DNA from: Atherix ibis
Taxonomy: Eukaryota > Arthropoda > Insecta > Diptera > Athericidae
Reading direction: 5' to 3'
DNA: 64,000 bases
Assembly (NCBI GenBank): GCA_958298945.1
Contig: OY282607.1
Coordinates: 52,181,020-52,245,019 of the forward strand
This document shows, in pieces, positions 22,531 to 33,237 of this stretch; position 1 is the first letter of the stretch; the number at the start of each line of letters is the position of its first letter. The notes below the pieces were generated by a model, which worked only from the letters and a program-made list of their open reading frames with translations, had not been told where the DNA came from and searched no databases. The position numbers and the translations under genes are program-made.

Positions 22531-22839
22531 TATTTTGACTAACTCGGCTATGTTTTTACGAAAAATGAGTCAAAATGACTACAAATTAATTATGAAGGAG
22601 ATCTTTTGGAGACAAAGATGATGCCATTAACAATGCACCAGAGAAGCCTGGTTCTTCCATAAACAACATCAGTTATGACTGGTAATTTATACACTGAAAT
22701 TAATCGCCGTACTGAAAGCTCAGATTGTAATTCTTTGGACTATAAATTGTGGGATATTTTGAAGGAAAAAAAAGATTGTATGATTAGCGTAGAATGGGTA
22801 AAAGCAAGGTGTCACTGGAGTGGTGTTTTGCATATATTT

Positions 22840-23005
22840 TTGGGAGTTGATTATAGTCAAGATAAACCCTTATATGGACCTACGGACTTGAACTTTGGGG
22901 TTAAAGCAAGCCTTTCAAACTTACGGATCTGAACCTGAACCCATGTGGACACAAGGACTGGAGCTTTGGCGTTCAATAAAGCCTTCCCAACTTAAGGATT
23001 TGAAC
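22840..23005. repeat. Imperfect tandem duplication, about 75 bp
   Basis: Two or so diverged units built around GGACTTGAACTTTGGGGTTAAAGCAAGCC and GGACTGGAGCTTTGGCGTTCAATAAAGCC, each followed by TT(C/A)AAACTTACGGAT-like or CCAACTTAAGGAT-like text and GAACC. Function unknown. Confidence 0.5.
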
Positions 23006-23055
23006 CAAAGCCCATGTATATTTCCGATTAAATGCATTAAATCAATATAACATAC

Positions 23056-23410
23056 TTTCTGCCCAGAGAAGAACTTCAGAAATTGCTGATAAAACTTTGG
23101 GGTATTAAATGTGGAGTGAATGTTTTGGTAAAATTTTATTTAAAAAACTATGTTTTCTCAAAAGAGTTTTTATAGAAAATAGAGTCTGGCATAATTTTTT
23201 GCAAAAGTAGAAAGGACTTTCAAAGATTCATAAACTCATTCAGAATTTTCAGACTCCATACACTTTTTATTTTATTTTCAACATTGTACATTGAAAATGA
23301 GTCCTCCATTAAATACAATAAAAATTATTACTAATATAAAAGAGCAATTTTTCTCAATTTTATTTCAGCGAATTCGATTTAGTTTCTTTCAATTTTACTT
23401 GAAATTTAAG
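23056..23410. repeat. Dispersed repeat R2, copy 1
   Basis: About 355 bp starting TTTCTGCCCAGAGAAGAACT and ending TTTACTTGAAATTTAAG. It aligns over its whole length with 49695-50083, same orientation, with point changes and small indels. AT-rich, no coding. Type unknown; probably a non-autonomous transposon. Confidence 0.8.
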
Positions 23411-25278
23411 AAGAAATTTGTAGGAATAACCCATGAGTTGTGAGGGTAAACTTTTAACCCTGTTGACCCGATTTGATTAATAAATTATGTGCTCTATCGT
23501 CATTGTGATCATCGAGACCCACTTCATTTGTTTTTTTTTTCACTTCTTCGAAATATGCGTTTACGATGCTTCGTTTTTGCGTTTTCCCATTTTGATTGTT
23601 TATGTTGTAAAGTCACAGTCTCGTATAGCTAATAATTCGAATGGTCTGCTTCCTGTACCCAGCAATAAAGTCTGAAAGAAGCGACTCGCTGGCTATTGCA
23701 TACACGATGATTTGCACCATTGAATCACTGAGAAGTATGGGGCCTCTTTCGGACGGGGAGTGTCGAGATCCAATGTCCATACGGACCTGTACAACAAAAA
23801 TTCATAAGAAATTGTGATGATGAATGCATGCATGGATGTACTTGCTTACGTACTCGTATGTAATATGCTCAATAGTCCATCTCTGTCTGGTCATCGTAAA
23901 ATATATGTTTTCAAATAACGCGGATGAATCACTTCGGAAGAATTTATCGAGTCAACTATTAGTTTAGCTTTTCCGTCGTCGCCGATACGAATTTGATTTT
24001 ACAACATTCAACTTGAAATTGCAAAATCCGCAGTTAATATATAAGCTAAGTTCTCATTGGTTTTTGTTTTTGCGGTTTGTGTGGTTGCATATGGCTCCAT
24101 TTGGAATTGGTGGCCCTACTAACACTTACCGTTCATTTAATGACTCTCCCAGGTAAACATAAGTTATGCTCATGTTGGACACACCCAATCTGGATGACTT
24201 TGACCATGAATCATACAAAAACTAGCATAAAAGAAGTTGAGGACGTTATCAATTGATTATAATTGGCTAATGGTAACACACCACAAACTCAGTGGGGGAA
24301 ATGTGTGTGTGCAAATTTGTATGTTGGCTTTAATTTATTTAAATAACTCACATTTACGATAAGTTTCAGTCTCACCACAAGTAATTTTTTATAATTACTT
24401 TATTACAAAATTTTCGTACATTTTAACTTAACATAAAAATATTTATTAGTGTAACGAGCATATAATTGCCGTAATTAATTTTATATGCGCTCTCAAGGTC
24501 GGAAAACAAACGGAAAACCTTGAGGCTGTTATTTGGCTAACGTAGTAATCGCAATTGAAATACAGGCTGTTTAGTTTTGGAGGAATTATTTTAATGCAAA
24601 ACTAATATTCTTCAAGTTCAATATTTAAAAAAAATTTTTTGGAACATTGCAAAATATTCCAATTTTTGTTAAAATTACTTTATTCAATCATTGATAATAT
24701 TTCTGTAAATATTCTGAGATTTCTGGAAATTTATACAATTTTTTTAGACAAAATCTGAAAGTATGTATTACTATACGAGAGCTTCACGAAATTAACGTAT
24801 CTTTATTCTTTTAATTCAATATAAGTCGGGGCTCTGGCTTGCAGCTGCTAAATCAGATTTGCTTAGCACCTCCAAAATTAGCATTTTTATAATAAAACGC
24901 CACTTTTGTTGTGCTAAAACTATGTCTTCAGAGCACTACAGACGTACCCACTGTAGACATTTCGTTCAGGATCTTCGCGAATCCATACAGGCTAATAATC
25001 GATTGACTTCAATTTTACCAACTACCGGACGGTCCCAATATCGCCCCCTAATTTCTTAATCGAATAGGTGTCAGAATCATCTATTTATATTTGCAGGATC
25101 AAATTTTTGTCTGGAGAATCCTCCTACCCAAAATCCTCCTATGTCAAGAGTCTGCAATAATATTGACTGAAGCATCCAATCTTCTTACAAAAGTACAGAG
25201 GCATAATTAGACTAAGTACTTATATAGCTGTGGTTTCGATTTCAAATCGAGTAAAAGCAATCAGAAGAAAGTATTCTA
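23411..25278. other. No gene identified
   Basis: Mixed-composition DNA with short open stretches only (longest about 66 codons). Nothing conserved was recognised. Confidence 0.5.
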
Positions 25279-25725
25279 CAGGTTGCTTTCTATGCTTCAC
25301 GTTGATTTTGTTTGGTCGTCATTTTTGTTTAAAAGACATTTGACTGTTGGTGGTTGACAGTCACAGAGAGTTGTCTGGTCGCCATTTTGGTTTGGATGAC
25401 ATTTATCTGTTAGTGTTTGATAGTCGCATAATATATTATGGAGCATCTAGCGCCGTAGCAACGTTCAATTGTGATTACGCGGAGAAAATTATGTGCCTTT
25501 TTTGGTGTTAATCAAATGCCGAGCAAGTCAACCATCCAGCGTGTAATGAAAAATTTTAAAAATATACATACATTGGGAGATAAAGCGAATACTGGATGAT
25601 AATTAAGTCAACGTACACCTGAAAAAATTGATGCTGTGAGGCAGAGTGTTGCTGAATGTCCGGGTACCTCTCATCGACGCCGTGCACAAGAATTGGAATC
25701 ATATAGCCTTCGTATGTCTGCTTAA
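25279..25725 (+). mobile_element. Tc1/mariner-type element E, copy 1 (5' part)
   Basis: Begins after a TA (25277-25278) with CAGGTTGCTTTCTATGCTTC, matching the terminus of copy 2. Contains an N-terminal transposase remnant: FFGVNQMPSKSTIQRVMKNF, then a stop and RTPEKIDAVRQSVAECP, then HRRRAQELE, an HTH region as found in IS630/Tc1-type transposases with long D-D spacing. It breaks off near 25725 with no right end, or was overwritten by copy 2. Confidence 0.65.
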
Positions 25726-25932
25726 TGGATAAATTCAAAGCTTGTGTAAGTTTTATATTAGAAAAAATGTCGTGTAGAATTTATTTGTTAGCCTTTTTAA
25801 TTGGTAGATTTCATAAAAAAATATTCTTATTGGTTTTCATCAAAATTTGGAGTTTTTGTTCTAAAGAGCTCGAAGTGAATATCTTCAAACAAAGAACTCT
25901 CCTAGCAGCTAGACAAAAATTCTGACGAAATA

Positions 25933-26705
25933 CGGGGTGCTTATTGTGTTCCACGTCGATTTTGTTTAGCCGCCATTTTGGTTTCAATGATATTTGTATG
26001 TTGGCATTTGACAGTCGTATAGAGTTGTCGATAAAAATTTATTATGGAGCATCTAACGCCGCAACAATGTGAGGCAGAATGTTGCTAAATGTCCGGGTAT
26101 CTCTCATCGACGCCGTGCACAAGAATTGAGAATATCTCCATTATATTTGTTAAAAAGTTTCAAAAAATTGCATTTTTACCAGTAAAACAAAGTTAGTTGT
26201 CACAACAGCTGCAGGCAAATGGCCATGAACGACGGCGAGACTGGAGTGCTCGAGTTTTAGGCAACCACCATTTTTGCCAAAAAATCATTATGAGCGACGA
26301 AGCACACTTCGACTTGGCTGACTTTGTTAATAAATAGAATAACTGCTATTGGGGCACTGAAAACCCTCAACTGATACAAGAAAGACCACTACACCCTCGT
26401 AGAGTAACTGTATGGAGCGGCTTTTGGGCCGGCGGCATCATTGCGCCATATTTCTTTGAGGATGCTGGAGGCAATGCTGTAACAATTACTGGTGACCGCT
26501 ATCGGGACATGTTGGAAAACTGTCTTCTGCCCGAATTGGATCAATTAGGCCTCTAGATAATGTGGTTCCAACAAGACGGTGCCTAAAAGAGCTTCAACAT
26601 CATATTTCATACATCATGCTAGAGACCATATAATCATTCAATAAAATATAAATTATACAAAAATTATTAAAAAAAACTTCGACCTGGAACATAGAATGCA
26701 CCCTG
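25933..26705 (+). mobile_element. Tc1/mariner-type element E, copy 2 (internally deleted)
   Basis: 773 bp, flanked by TA (25931-25932 and 26706-26707). Inverted termini 25933-25959 and 26679-26705 match at 21 of 27 positions (CGGGGTGC... against CAGGGTGC...). Relative to copy 1, about 170 bp between GCAAC and TGAGGCAG is missing. The remaining transposase reads RRRAQELRI-like, VTVWSGFWAGGIIAPYFFE, GDRYRDMLENCLLPELDQL and IMWFQQDGA (second catalytic Asp), with stops. The C-terminal third is deleted. Confidence 0.85.
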
Positions 26706-26707
26706 TA

Positions 26708-27160
26708 TTAATTAATTACCGATTATCATAAAAAAATCAAATTCGACGATGAATCGTTAATCAGGAATAATATGTCGCTGTATAGCTTAACGACACTATT
26801 ATCAGGGTAATAACACAAAGGTGGAGTATTTGTCATAACATTAATGATTGTATAATTTGAAAAGATAAGACTTTAACAGATATATTACTGATAAGATTAC
26901 CTTACCATAATTATCATCAACCCTCATTAATATGTATACCAGTAAACTATATTTAACTTACAGATTGGAATTTTAAAATTGAAACAAGCATTCCGATTTC
27001 ACATTCAAAAATCCTCCATAAAATTAAATGGTTATTAGTTATTATGTAAATTCGATAATAAGTAGTCATTGGGAGGTTGTACGATCCTTTGTAATGATTC
27101 ATGCACAATCAGAAATTCCTATTATAGAGACACCTGTCTATTAGGATTTTTTTTTGCAAC
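26708..27160. other. No gene identified
   Basis: AT-rich sequence with several ATTATC/GATAAT motifs; no coding signal was recognised. Confidence 0.45.
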
Positions 27161-27164
27161 AATT

Positions 27165-27309
27165 TTGTTTTATTTTTATATATCAATGTCATCCGTTTCA
27201 AAGTAGTTCCTTGGGCAGCTATACATCGACGAAGGCGTCGTTTCCAGTGTTTGTAACAGTGCTAGATGGCTTCAACTGAAATCGCCTTTAGCTCCTCCTC
27301 GGTTACATT
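27165..27309 (-). pseudogene. Mariner-type transposase C-terminus (left of an R1 insertion)
   Basis: Minus strand reads NVTEEELKAISVEAI, stop, HCYKHWKRRLRRCIAAQG, then TLKRMTLIY. This is the C-terminal pattern of a mariner-like transposase group (normally ...W..RW..C..A.GDYFEGD). The protein continues on the far side of the R1-like insertion at 28018-28150. Confidence 0.6.
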
Positions 27310-28014
27310 AACTCGACTGTAATCGGCAGTGTGCTATGTATGCGACGTGTGTATGGGGTGACATTATGCGCCAACAGTATGCGAGGGTAGGCATAAATTC
27401 TGTTCAGCGTCTGACTTTGTATGCATATTTGAATGTATGTAGAACCGTATCAACCGATGCGATGCAGGTTCTGATGGGAGAAAGTCCATAGACCTGGAGG
27501 TGCTGCGTGGAAGCATTCACTGCCGTCTACGGCATTCCATCCCGCTTTCTGGTTGTCCGGTTATGAATGAAGACGTTCAGGATCTTAGTCCACGACAGTG
27601 GCGTGTGGGCGCTCAATGAGCGGAGTACAAACCGAATTACTCTTAAAACGAAAATTGGTACTACGGGAGTCGGGGTGCCCTATGGTGTTGGAACACACTG
27701 TACCCGACATTGGTGAGGTGCTTTAGGCAGCAACGTAGTGGCTATGGTTAATACCCATATCGCGGGTACGGTCTCTAGATCGCTGGTGTGAGATACTGGT
27801 AATTATATCGGGCGCCGTCACTGCTTATGGCAGTAGAGGTTTAGATAGTCCGCCACAAAGAGTTGGAGTAGTCAACTTGTAACTGGTAACTGACTGTAAA
27901 CTGCCAGTAATGGTGGTGCGTTAATTGAGCATAACTCAATCCCTATGATAGTAGGCGACTCGTGGTTTTATGTTTAATGACAGATAAGTCTAGTTAAATA
28001 ATATAATATTACTA
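27310..28014 (+). mobile_element. R1-like LINE 3' end, copy 2 (RT remnant plus 3' UTR)
   Basis: The 5' part (27330-27610) reads YARVGINSVQRLTLYAYLNV, then CRTVSTDAMQVLMGESPIDL, typical of the C-terminal region of R1/LOA-type reverse transcriptases. From 27612 it continues as the 3' UTR found at 17236 and ends TAAATAATATAATATTACTA. It sits inside a mariner-type transposase remnant, so it inserted after that element. Confidence 0.75.
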
Positions 28015-28017
28015 ACC

Positions 28018-28150
28018 ACACTAAGATGACGTCGTTTAAAGTGTTTTTTGATTTTGGGGAACAAAAAAATACTAATAAGAACTGGAGAACCTTAGGAACA
28101 CTTTTTGTCCAACAAAAACTCGTTTCACACAAAAGTACATCGTTGCTCCA
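28018..28150 (-). pseudogene. Mariner-type transposase, part right of the R1 insertion
   Basis: Minus strand reads FLFPKIKK-like (FF.PQNQKTL in one frame) then HFKRRHLS, the block that normally precedes the NVTEEELKAI segment now at 27309. The two halves join correctly if the R1-like piece is removed. Decay beyond 28150 is too strong to follow. Confidence 0.5.
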
Positions 28151-29849
28151 AATTTCGACTAGTTACCGGACGAGTTTGAAACTGATACTGCACTAGTGTA
28201 GAAACTATGATGTATGGGTAGATTGCCCTCAATGATGTCAGTCTCATAACTTTTCTAAGAAAAAGTGATATTTTTCCGTCTGGTCGAAACCACCCTTAAC
28301 TATAAAGAACTGGACTAAAAATGTTAAAAATATACATATCTGTCGTTGTTAGAGATCCACAAGGATACATTTTACGTGATAAGTTTGTGGAAGAAGTTTG
28401 AATTCCCAGAGTAAGCCCGGGCGCTACAGTCTAAGTGGTTGTGTGTAAAATTACTGGAATCAATTATTTTTTCAAATATTTTCGCAAAGATTCATCTATA
28501 GGATTAGATCAAGATAGCAATTTATATGAAGACAAAATTTATTGGAAAATTTTGATCGCTTTGCGAAATACTCAAAAACCAAGTTATTCAAAAATCAAAA
28601 AAATAATTAAGTTTGGAAATCTATGAAAATACAATACAATTAAAATACTAAAAATTGATAAGAAATCGTAATTAAAAATTTAGGTGAGGCTATCATGACT
28701 AACTTAAGAAACTACTTGTAAATAACACACCCCAAAGTAGATGTGTAAGCCCCATTTTTTTAATTTTCTGTTGTCTTCAGAGTATCTATAAAGAATGAGC
28801 TTTAATGACAATTATTTTACTATACGACATAAACGAGGATATCAACTGTGAATTTAAAGTTTGGTTTGTTGTAAATTTACGAAAATATTGGTGAAATTAA
28901 TTATATATTGTAACATTAGTATTCCGATCTTAATACATGAGTGTGTGTTTACTACACACGCACATTCCTAAAAATAGGTTTTAATGAATTTTCGAATAAA
29001 CAACTCTCTGGGGAATCCTATCGTCATTGCTTAATTCAGCTTCTTTTGTTTTATGTGATGATGGGCTATTTGCACAACTAAATACCACCACCAGATATCG
29101 ATTTCTCCAAGTTCACATTATCAAAAAAGGATAATTTGCTACAGAGAACTGCTCTAAAAGGATGTGAACATTTGACTCGTATGGTGGTGGCTGGCAGGAG
29201 TTGGATTTCTCCTGTATGGGGGTGTAAATGGTGTAAAAGATTTTAATCAATTTTTGCTCACACATCTACACATATGAGCGTATTTATTTGTTTCGTATCA
29301 TGTCTAGGGTGCCCGCATATACACTAAGCTTACTTCATTTCCATTTAATTGTTGTATTTACAATTTCAGTAGTAAACTTTCTAATGAACGTTATCAAAGG
29401 CGGTGAAAAGTTTTACAATCTAATAATTTGAATGTAAACCGAATTAAAGTAAACAAAAGGACGAACTTATTGAATTAATTGATCTCTAATGGATTTTACT
29501 TTTATTCAATAATATTTAATCATGTATTGGATCGAGGGAAAAGGACAGAACAGGAGTTGATTTGGTAATTTATTCGAAGATACTACGATTTTGCAAGCAT
29601 AAATTGAGGAAAAGGGGCTTAATCCTTATTGGAAATTCTATGTAAAACTTTATATTTCTCAGTTCATATTTTTAACTTTCCAAAATTTACCAACAATTTA
29701 TGCAAATCTCCTCATTTGATTATTTTCACAATATAAAAAAATTGACAAAAAGTATCTAAAGAATGCACATTTTTACCAGAACATGAGATCAAAATGTTGA
29801 TTATTGTGTAACCATTAGTATTAACTGAATAAATTAGGCACTCCTTTCA
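28151..29849. other. No gene identified
   Basis: AT-rich. Includes a 63-codon lysine-rich open stretch at 28435-28626 with no recognisable motif and a non-ATG start. The region to about 28330 may be further decayed mariner. Confidence 0.45.
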
Positions 29850-29851
29850 TA

Positions 29852-31085
29852 ACAGTTCGGCTGAAAAGTTGAGAACCATGACGTCTAGATGGCGCCTCTT
29901 GCAAAAGATTTGACAGCAATCGGTCGATTGGTTCGTGAGATATAGCATTTTGAGTGGAGCAACTTTTGTTATTGAAAAAAAAATGGATAAAGACGAATTT
30001 CGTGTATTGATAAAGCATTGCTTTTTGATGAAAAAAAATACAGTGGAAACCAAAGCATGGTTTGACAAACGTTACCTGGACTCTGCTCCAGCTATTTCAA
30101 CTGTGGATTATTGGTTTCGTCAATTTCGAACTGGTCGTACGAGCACAGTTGATGCAGAACGCAGTGGACGCCCAAAAGAGGTGGTGACGGCAGAAAACAT
30201 CAAAAAAATCCACAAAATAATTTTAAATGACCGTAAAGTGAAGTTGAGCGAGATAGCTGAGACTCTGACGATATCGAAAGAGCGTGTTGGACATATCGTG
30301 CATGAATATTTGGGCATGCGAAAGCTGTGTGCAAAGTGGGTGCCGCGTGAGCTCACTGTGGACCAAAAACAACAACGTGTTGATGATTCTGAGCAGTGTT
30401 TGGAGCTGTTCAAGCTCAATAAACCCGAATTTTTGCGTCGATATGTGACAATGGATGAAACATGGCTCCGTCACCAAACTCCAGAGTCTAATCGGCAGTC
30501 GGCAGAGTGGAGAGCGAGCGACGAACCGAATCCAAAGCGTGGAAAGACGCAACAGTCGGCTGGCAAGGTGATGGCGTCTGTATTTTGGGATGCGCATGGT
30601 ATAATATTCATTGACTATCTCCAGAAGGGACAGACGATGAACAGCGACTATTATATAGCGTTATTGGATCGTTTGAAGAAAGAAATCGCTAAGAAACGGT
30701 CTCATTTGAAGAAGAAAAAAGTGTTGTTTCACCAAGACAATGCACCGTGTCACAAGTCGATGAAAACGATGGTCAAACTCAATGAATTGGGCTACGAATT
30801 GCTTCCCCATCCACCGTATTCTCCAGATCTGGCCCCCAGCGACTTTTTCCTGTTTGCAGACCTCAAGAGAATGCTCGCTGGCTAGAAATTTAAGACCGAT
30901 TGCCGGAACTGAGGCCTATTTTGAGGCAAAACCGAAAGAGTACTATAAAAATGGTATCGAAAAGTTGGAAGATCGCTATAATCGCTGTATCGCCCTCGAA
31001 GGCAACTATGTTGAATAATAAAAATGAATTTTGCACAAAAAAAAATTTCTACTGCGTTTCGTTCTAAACTTTTCTGCCGAACTGT
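29852..31085 (+). mobile_element. Mariner element C (1234 bp, near intact)
   Basis: Flanked by TA (29850-29851 and 31086-31087). The 25-bp inverted termini (29852-29876 and 31061-31085, starting ACAGTTCGGC) differ at only two positions. It holds one nearly full transposase frame. Its termini and protein differ from families A, B and D. Confidence 0.95.
29983..31018 (+). pseudogene. Mariner transposase (element C), nearly complete
   Basis: Open from ATG 29983 (MDKDEFRVLI; the frame upstream to 29935 starts only at GTG) to a TAG at 30883. Order: HTH 1 (residues about 1-60), AERSGRPKEV, HTH 2 around EIAETLTISKERVGHI, WVPRELT linker, catalytic MDETW (first Asp), HQDNAPCH (second Asp) and LAPSDFF (third Asp), with 34 residues between the last two, the DD34D mariner signature. 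The TAG falls where the family has a Lys codon (LAG-K-F). About 30 bases later a frameshift is needed to read TEAYFEAKPKEYY and the C-terminal RCIALEGNYVE with stop at 31016-31018. So one nonsense change and one indel separate it from an intact gene. Confidence 0.9.
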
Positions 31086-31359
31086 TAGATGATGCAATAT
31101 TTCTTCAAATGTTAACTATTAGAATTAAAAGACATGCCTCTAGGTTAATTGTACTATTTAACTTCGATTATCTCTGTCATGGTGCATCAGTATGAGCTTC
31201 ACCTTACCAATATCCTATCCGATATCCGAGAATCGTATAATTCGCGAATCATAGAATCTGGGAACTCGAGACTATTTTCTCTCGATAAATTGCACTAAAT
31301 TAGTGAATGGTTTTTCTTTTTTCCATCTCGTTTTTTCAAAATCCTATAGAAAAGAGTAG

Positions 31360-31595
31360 TGCGGCCGGCCCTGTAGCATAGTCGTTAGCGTAGTGGACTA
31401 TCATCCAAGGGGTCCTGGTTTCGAATCCCACTAAGGCACACTCCTATGCTAATTCCCAGAAAAACCACTTTCCTTCCATTTCAACTTTAATTTCCTCATC
31501 TCGATGTCGTTTGTCGCCAAATGGCCTTTAGTGTTGTGGGGTTTAGAATATACATTTCAGTACTAATAACATATTACTTGAAATTATATTAAAAA
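31360..31595 (+). mobile_element. tRNA-derived SINE with target-site duplication
   Basis: The head resembles a tRNA: box A TAGCATAGTCG (31374-31384) and box B GTTTCGAATCC (31418-31428, one change from GGTTCGAATCC), spaced as in a pol III promoter. The acceptor-stem arms do not pair, so it is not a working tRNA gene. The body runs to an A-rich end (31588-31599). A 10-bp direct repeat AAAAGAGTAG flanks it (31350-31359 and 31596-31605). A 14-base string TCGCCAAATGGCCT (31514-31527) also occurs in the 3' region of the I-like LINE (19510-19523). Confidence 0.8.
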
Positions 31596-31605
31596 AAAAG
31601 AGTAG

Positions 31606-32120
31606 GGCGTATATAAAATGTAAATTAGACAATTATCTATTATTACCGGTTCATTATCCGGCTAAAATCAGAACCTCAGATAACGAAAAATAAAATTAAA
31701 TCTTAATGACACTAACACGTTTTTGTCTTAAGTTCGAATCTGGCACTTAGGAATTTACATTTAAGTAAAATTGTCACTAGAAATGAAAATAAAAATAATT
31801 TAGTTTCATGAAATAGAGGTAATTTTTGTAAAATAAGAAATATTACAGAGGTGTTTTGACTAACAAAAAATCCTGAGATCTCAATGTCGGCTGTTTGATT
31901 TAGTTTCATACTAAGGGCAACACTGCATAAATTGTTTTTCCTATCTAGATATTCGCTCAATGTAGAATCTATAAGTATTTTTGTGTGATCGCAATGGTTT
32001 TTCCAAATTGTTAACAATAATTTTAAAGTGAATATAAATTTTTCATTTCAGAATAAACAGAACATCATATTTTCATTATTTTCACTAAAGTATCTTTAGG
32101 GATAAAGTATATTTTCACAT
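31606..32120. other. No gene identified
   Basis: AT-rich. A GTTCGAATC string at 31733 recalls a tRNA box B, but no box A is present upstream at the right spacing. Confidence 0.4.
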
Positions 32121-32125
32121 CAGAA

Positions 32126-32510
32126 TTGTCAAATCTTGGGCACGAAAACTCTCATGTAATTTACGAAAGACCGATGCAACTTAAAAAAGTTACTCTTTGG
32201 TGCGGTTTATGGGTTGATAGCAGCATTGGGCAGGTCTTGTTTGAAAATTATCGTGAATACGCCCTTACAGTGAATTATAAACGATATCGTGATATGATAA
32301 CGAAATTTTTATTACCGAAATTAAATGAATTGATCTTTGATTTCAACAAAACCGCGCTACCAGCCACACTATACGTCAAAACATTGGTCTGTAGCGCACT
32401 AAATTTGTTGGTCGAATACTCTCACGAAACGTCAATATGACACCGTTAGAATTTTTTCTTTTCGGACATAAATGCCAATCATCCAAGAATGAATCAAGAC
32501 CAAAAGAACT
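32126..32510 (+). pseudogene. Tc1/mariner-type transposase fragment F
   Basis: The frame reads HVIYERPMQLKKVTLWCGLW, then VNYKRYRDMITKFLLPKLNE, and after a frameshift NMTPLEFFLF. It is the catalytic-core region of the same broad transposase type as element E (VTVWCGLWAGGIIGPYFF ... GDRYR.MI ... LTPLDFFLWG in relatives). The second-Asp block is decayed to IFDFNKT. No inverted termini were found around it. Confidence 0.65.
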
Positions 32511-33237
32511 ACATTCGACAATAAATTAACGCCGTTGGTACACTTCTATTGGGGAAAGTCATGCAAACTGAGTCCTTTATAGATATTGAAAGCTTCTTTA
32601 TAATATACATGTTTGTTGGTGAATGGTAATTTAAATAGGCATTGTGCATTTAAATTAAATTAAAAAAAGAGCATTAATTACATAGAACATTACATCAAAT
32701 TCTTAATAATATAGAAGTTAATCTTATACAACATTATAGCAAATAATATTTAAAACTAGATTGCCAAGTAGAAAATTTACTGTACTTAAATAATTAACAA
32801 CTAATTTATTTAAATAATAAGCCTACCGAATATACGTTATTTATTTTAACACAATGAAAACAGCAATGGAAAACAGACTGAAAAATTCGTTCCCTTAAAT
32901 TTTCTTACACACAGTTTACGTACGCTTGCACTGAAATATTTTATGGTAAGCATTGAACTGTCAACATCACATTTGTTTACATTTATTGAATGACGAACTT
33001 TTCACTTTTTACCCACTTTTTGGACAAACAAATCATTAAAAGCCATTTAAACATAGTAAACTAAATTTTTGTTAATTTCTCTAGTAAAAATGAAGATGTC
33101 ATCTTACCAAAAGAAAGATATGCCCGCTTCCTCATTCCGTTGATTTACCAGCAGGAACCCTTTATAAAACATTTCATTTTTTGAAATAAAAACTTCCTAT
33201 TAAATGTTATCAACAATATAACTGTTTATATAAATAC
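32511..33237. other. No gene identified
   Basis: AT-rich sequence with short open stretches only. Confidence 0.45.

Noticed and set aside
31360..31440. Functional tRNA gene
   Set aside because: Box A and box B are present, but the acceptor and anticodon arms do not pair, and the sequence continues into a 236-bp body with an A-rich tail and target duplication, which fits a SINE.
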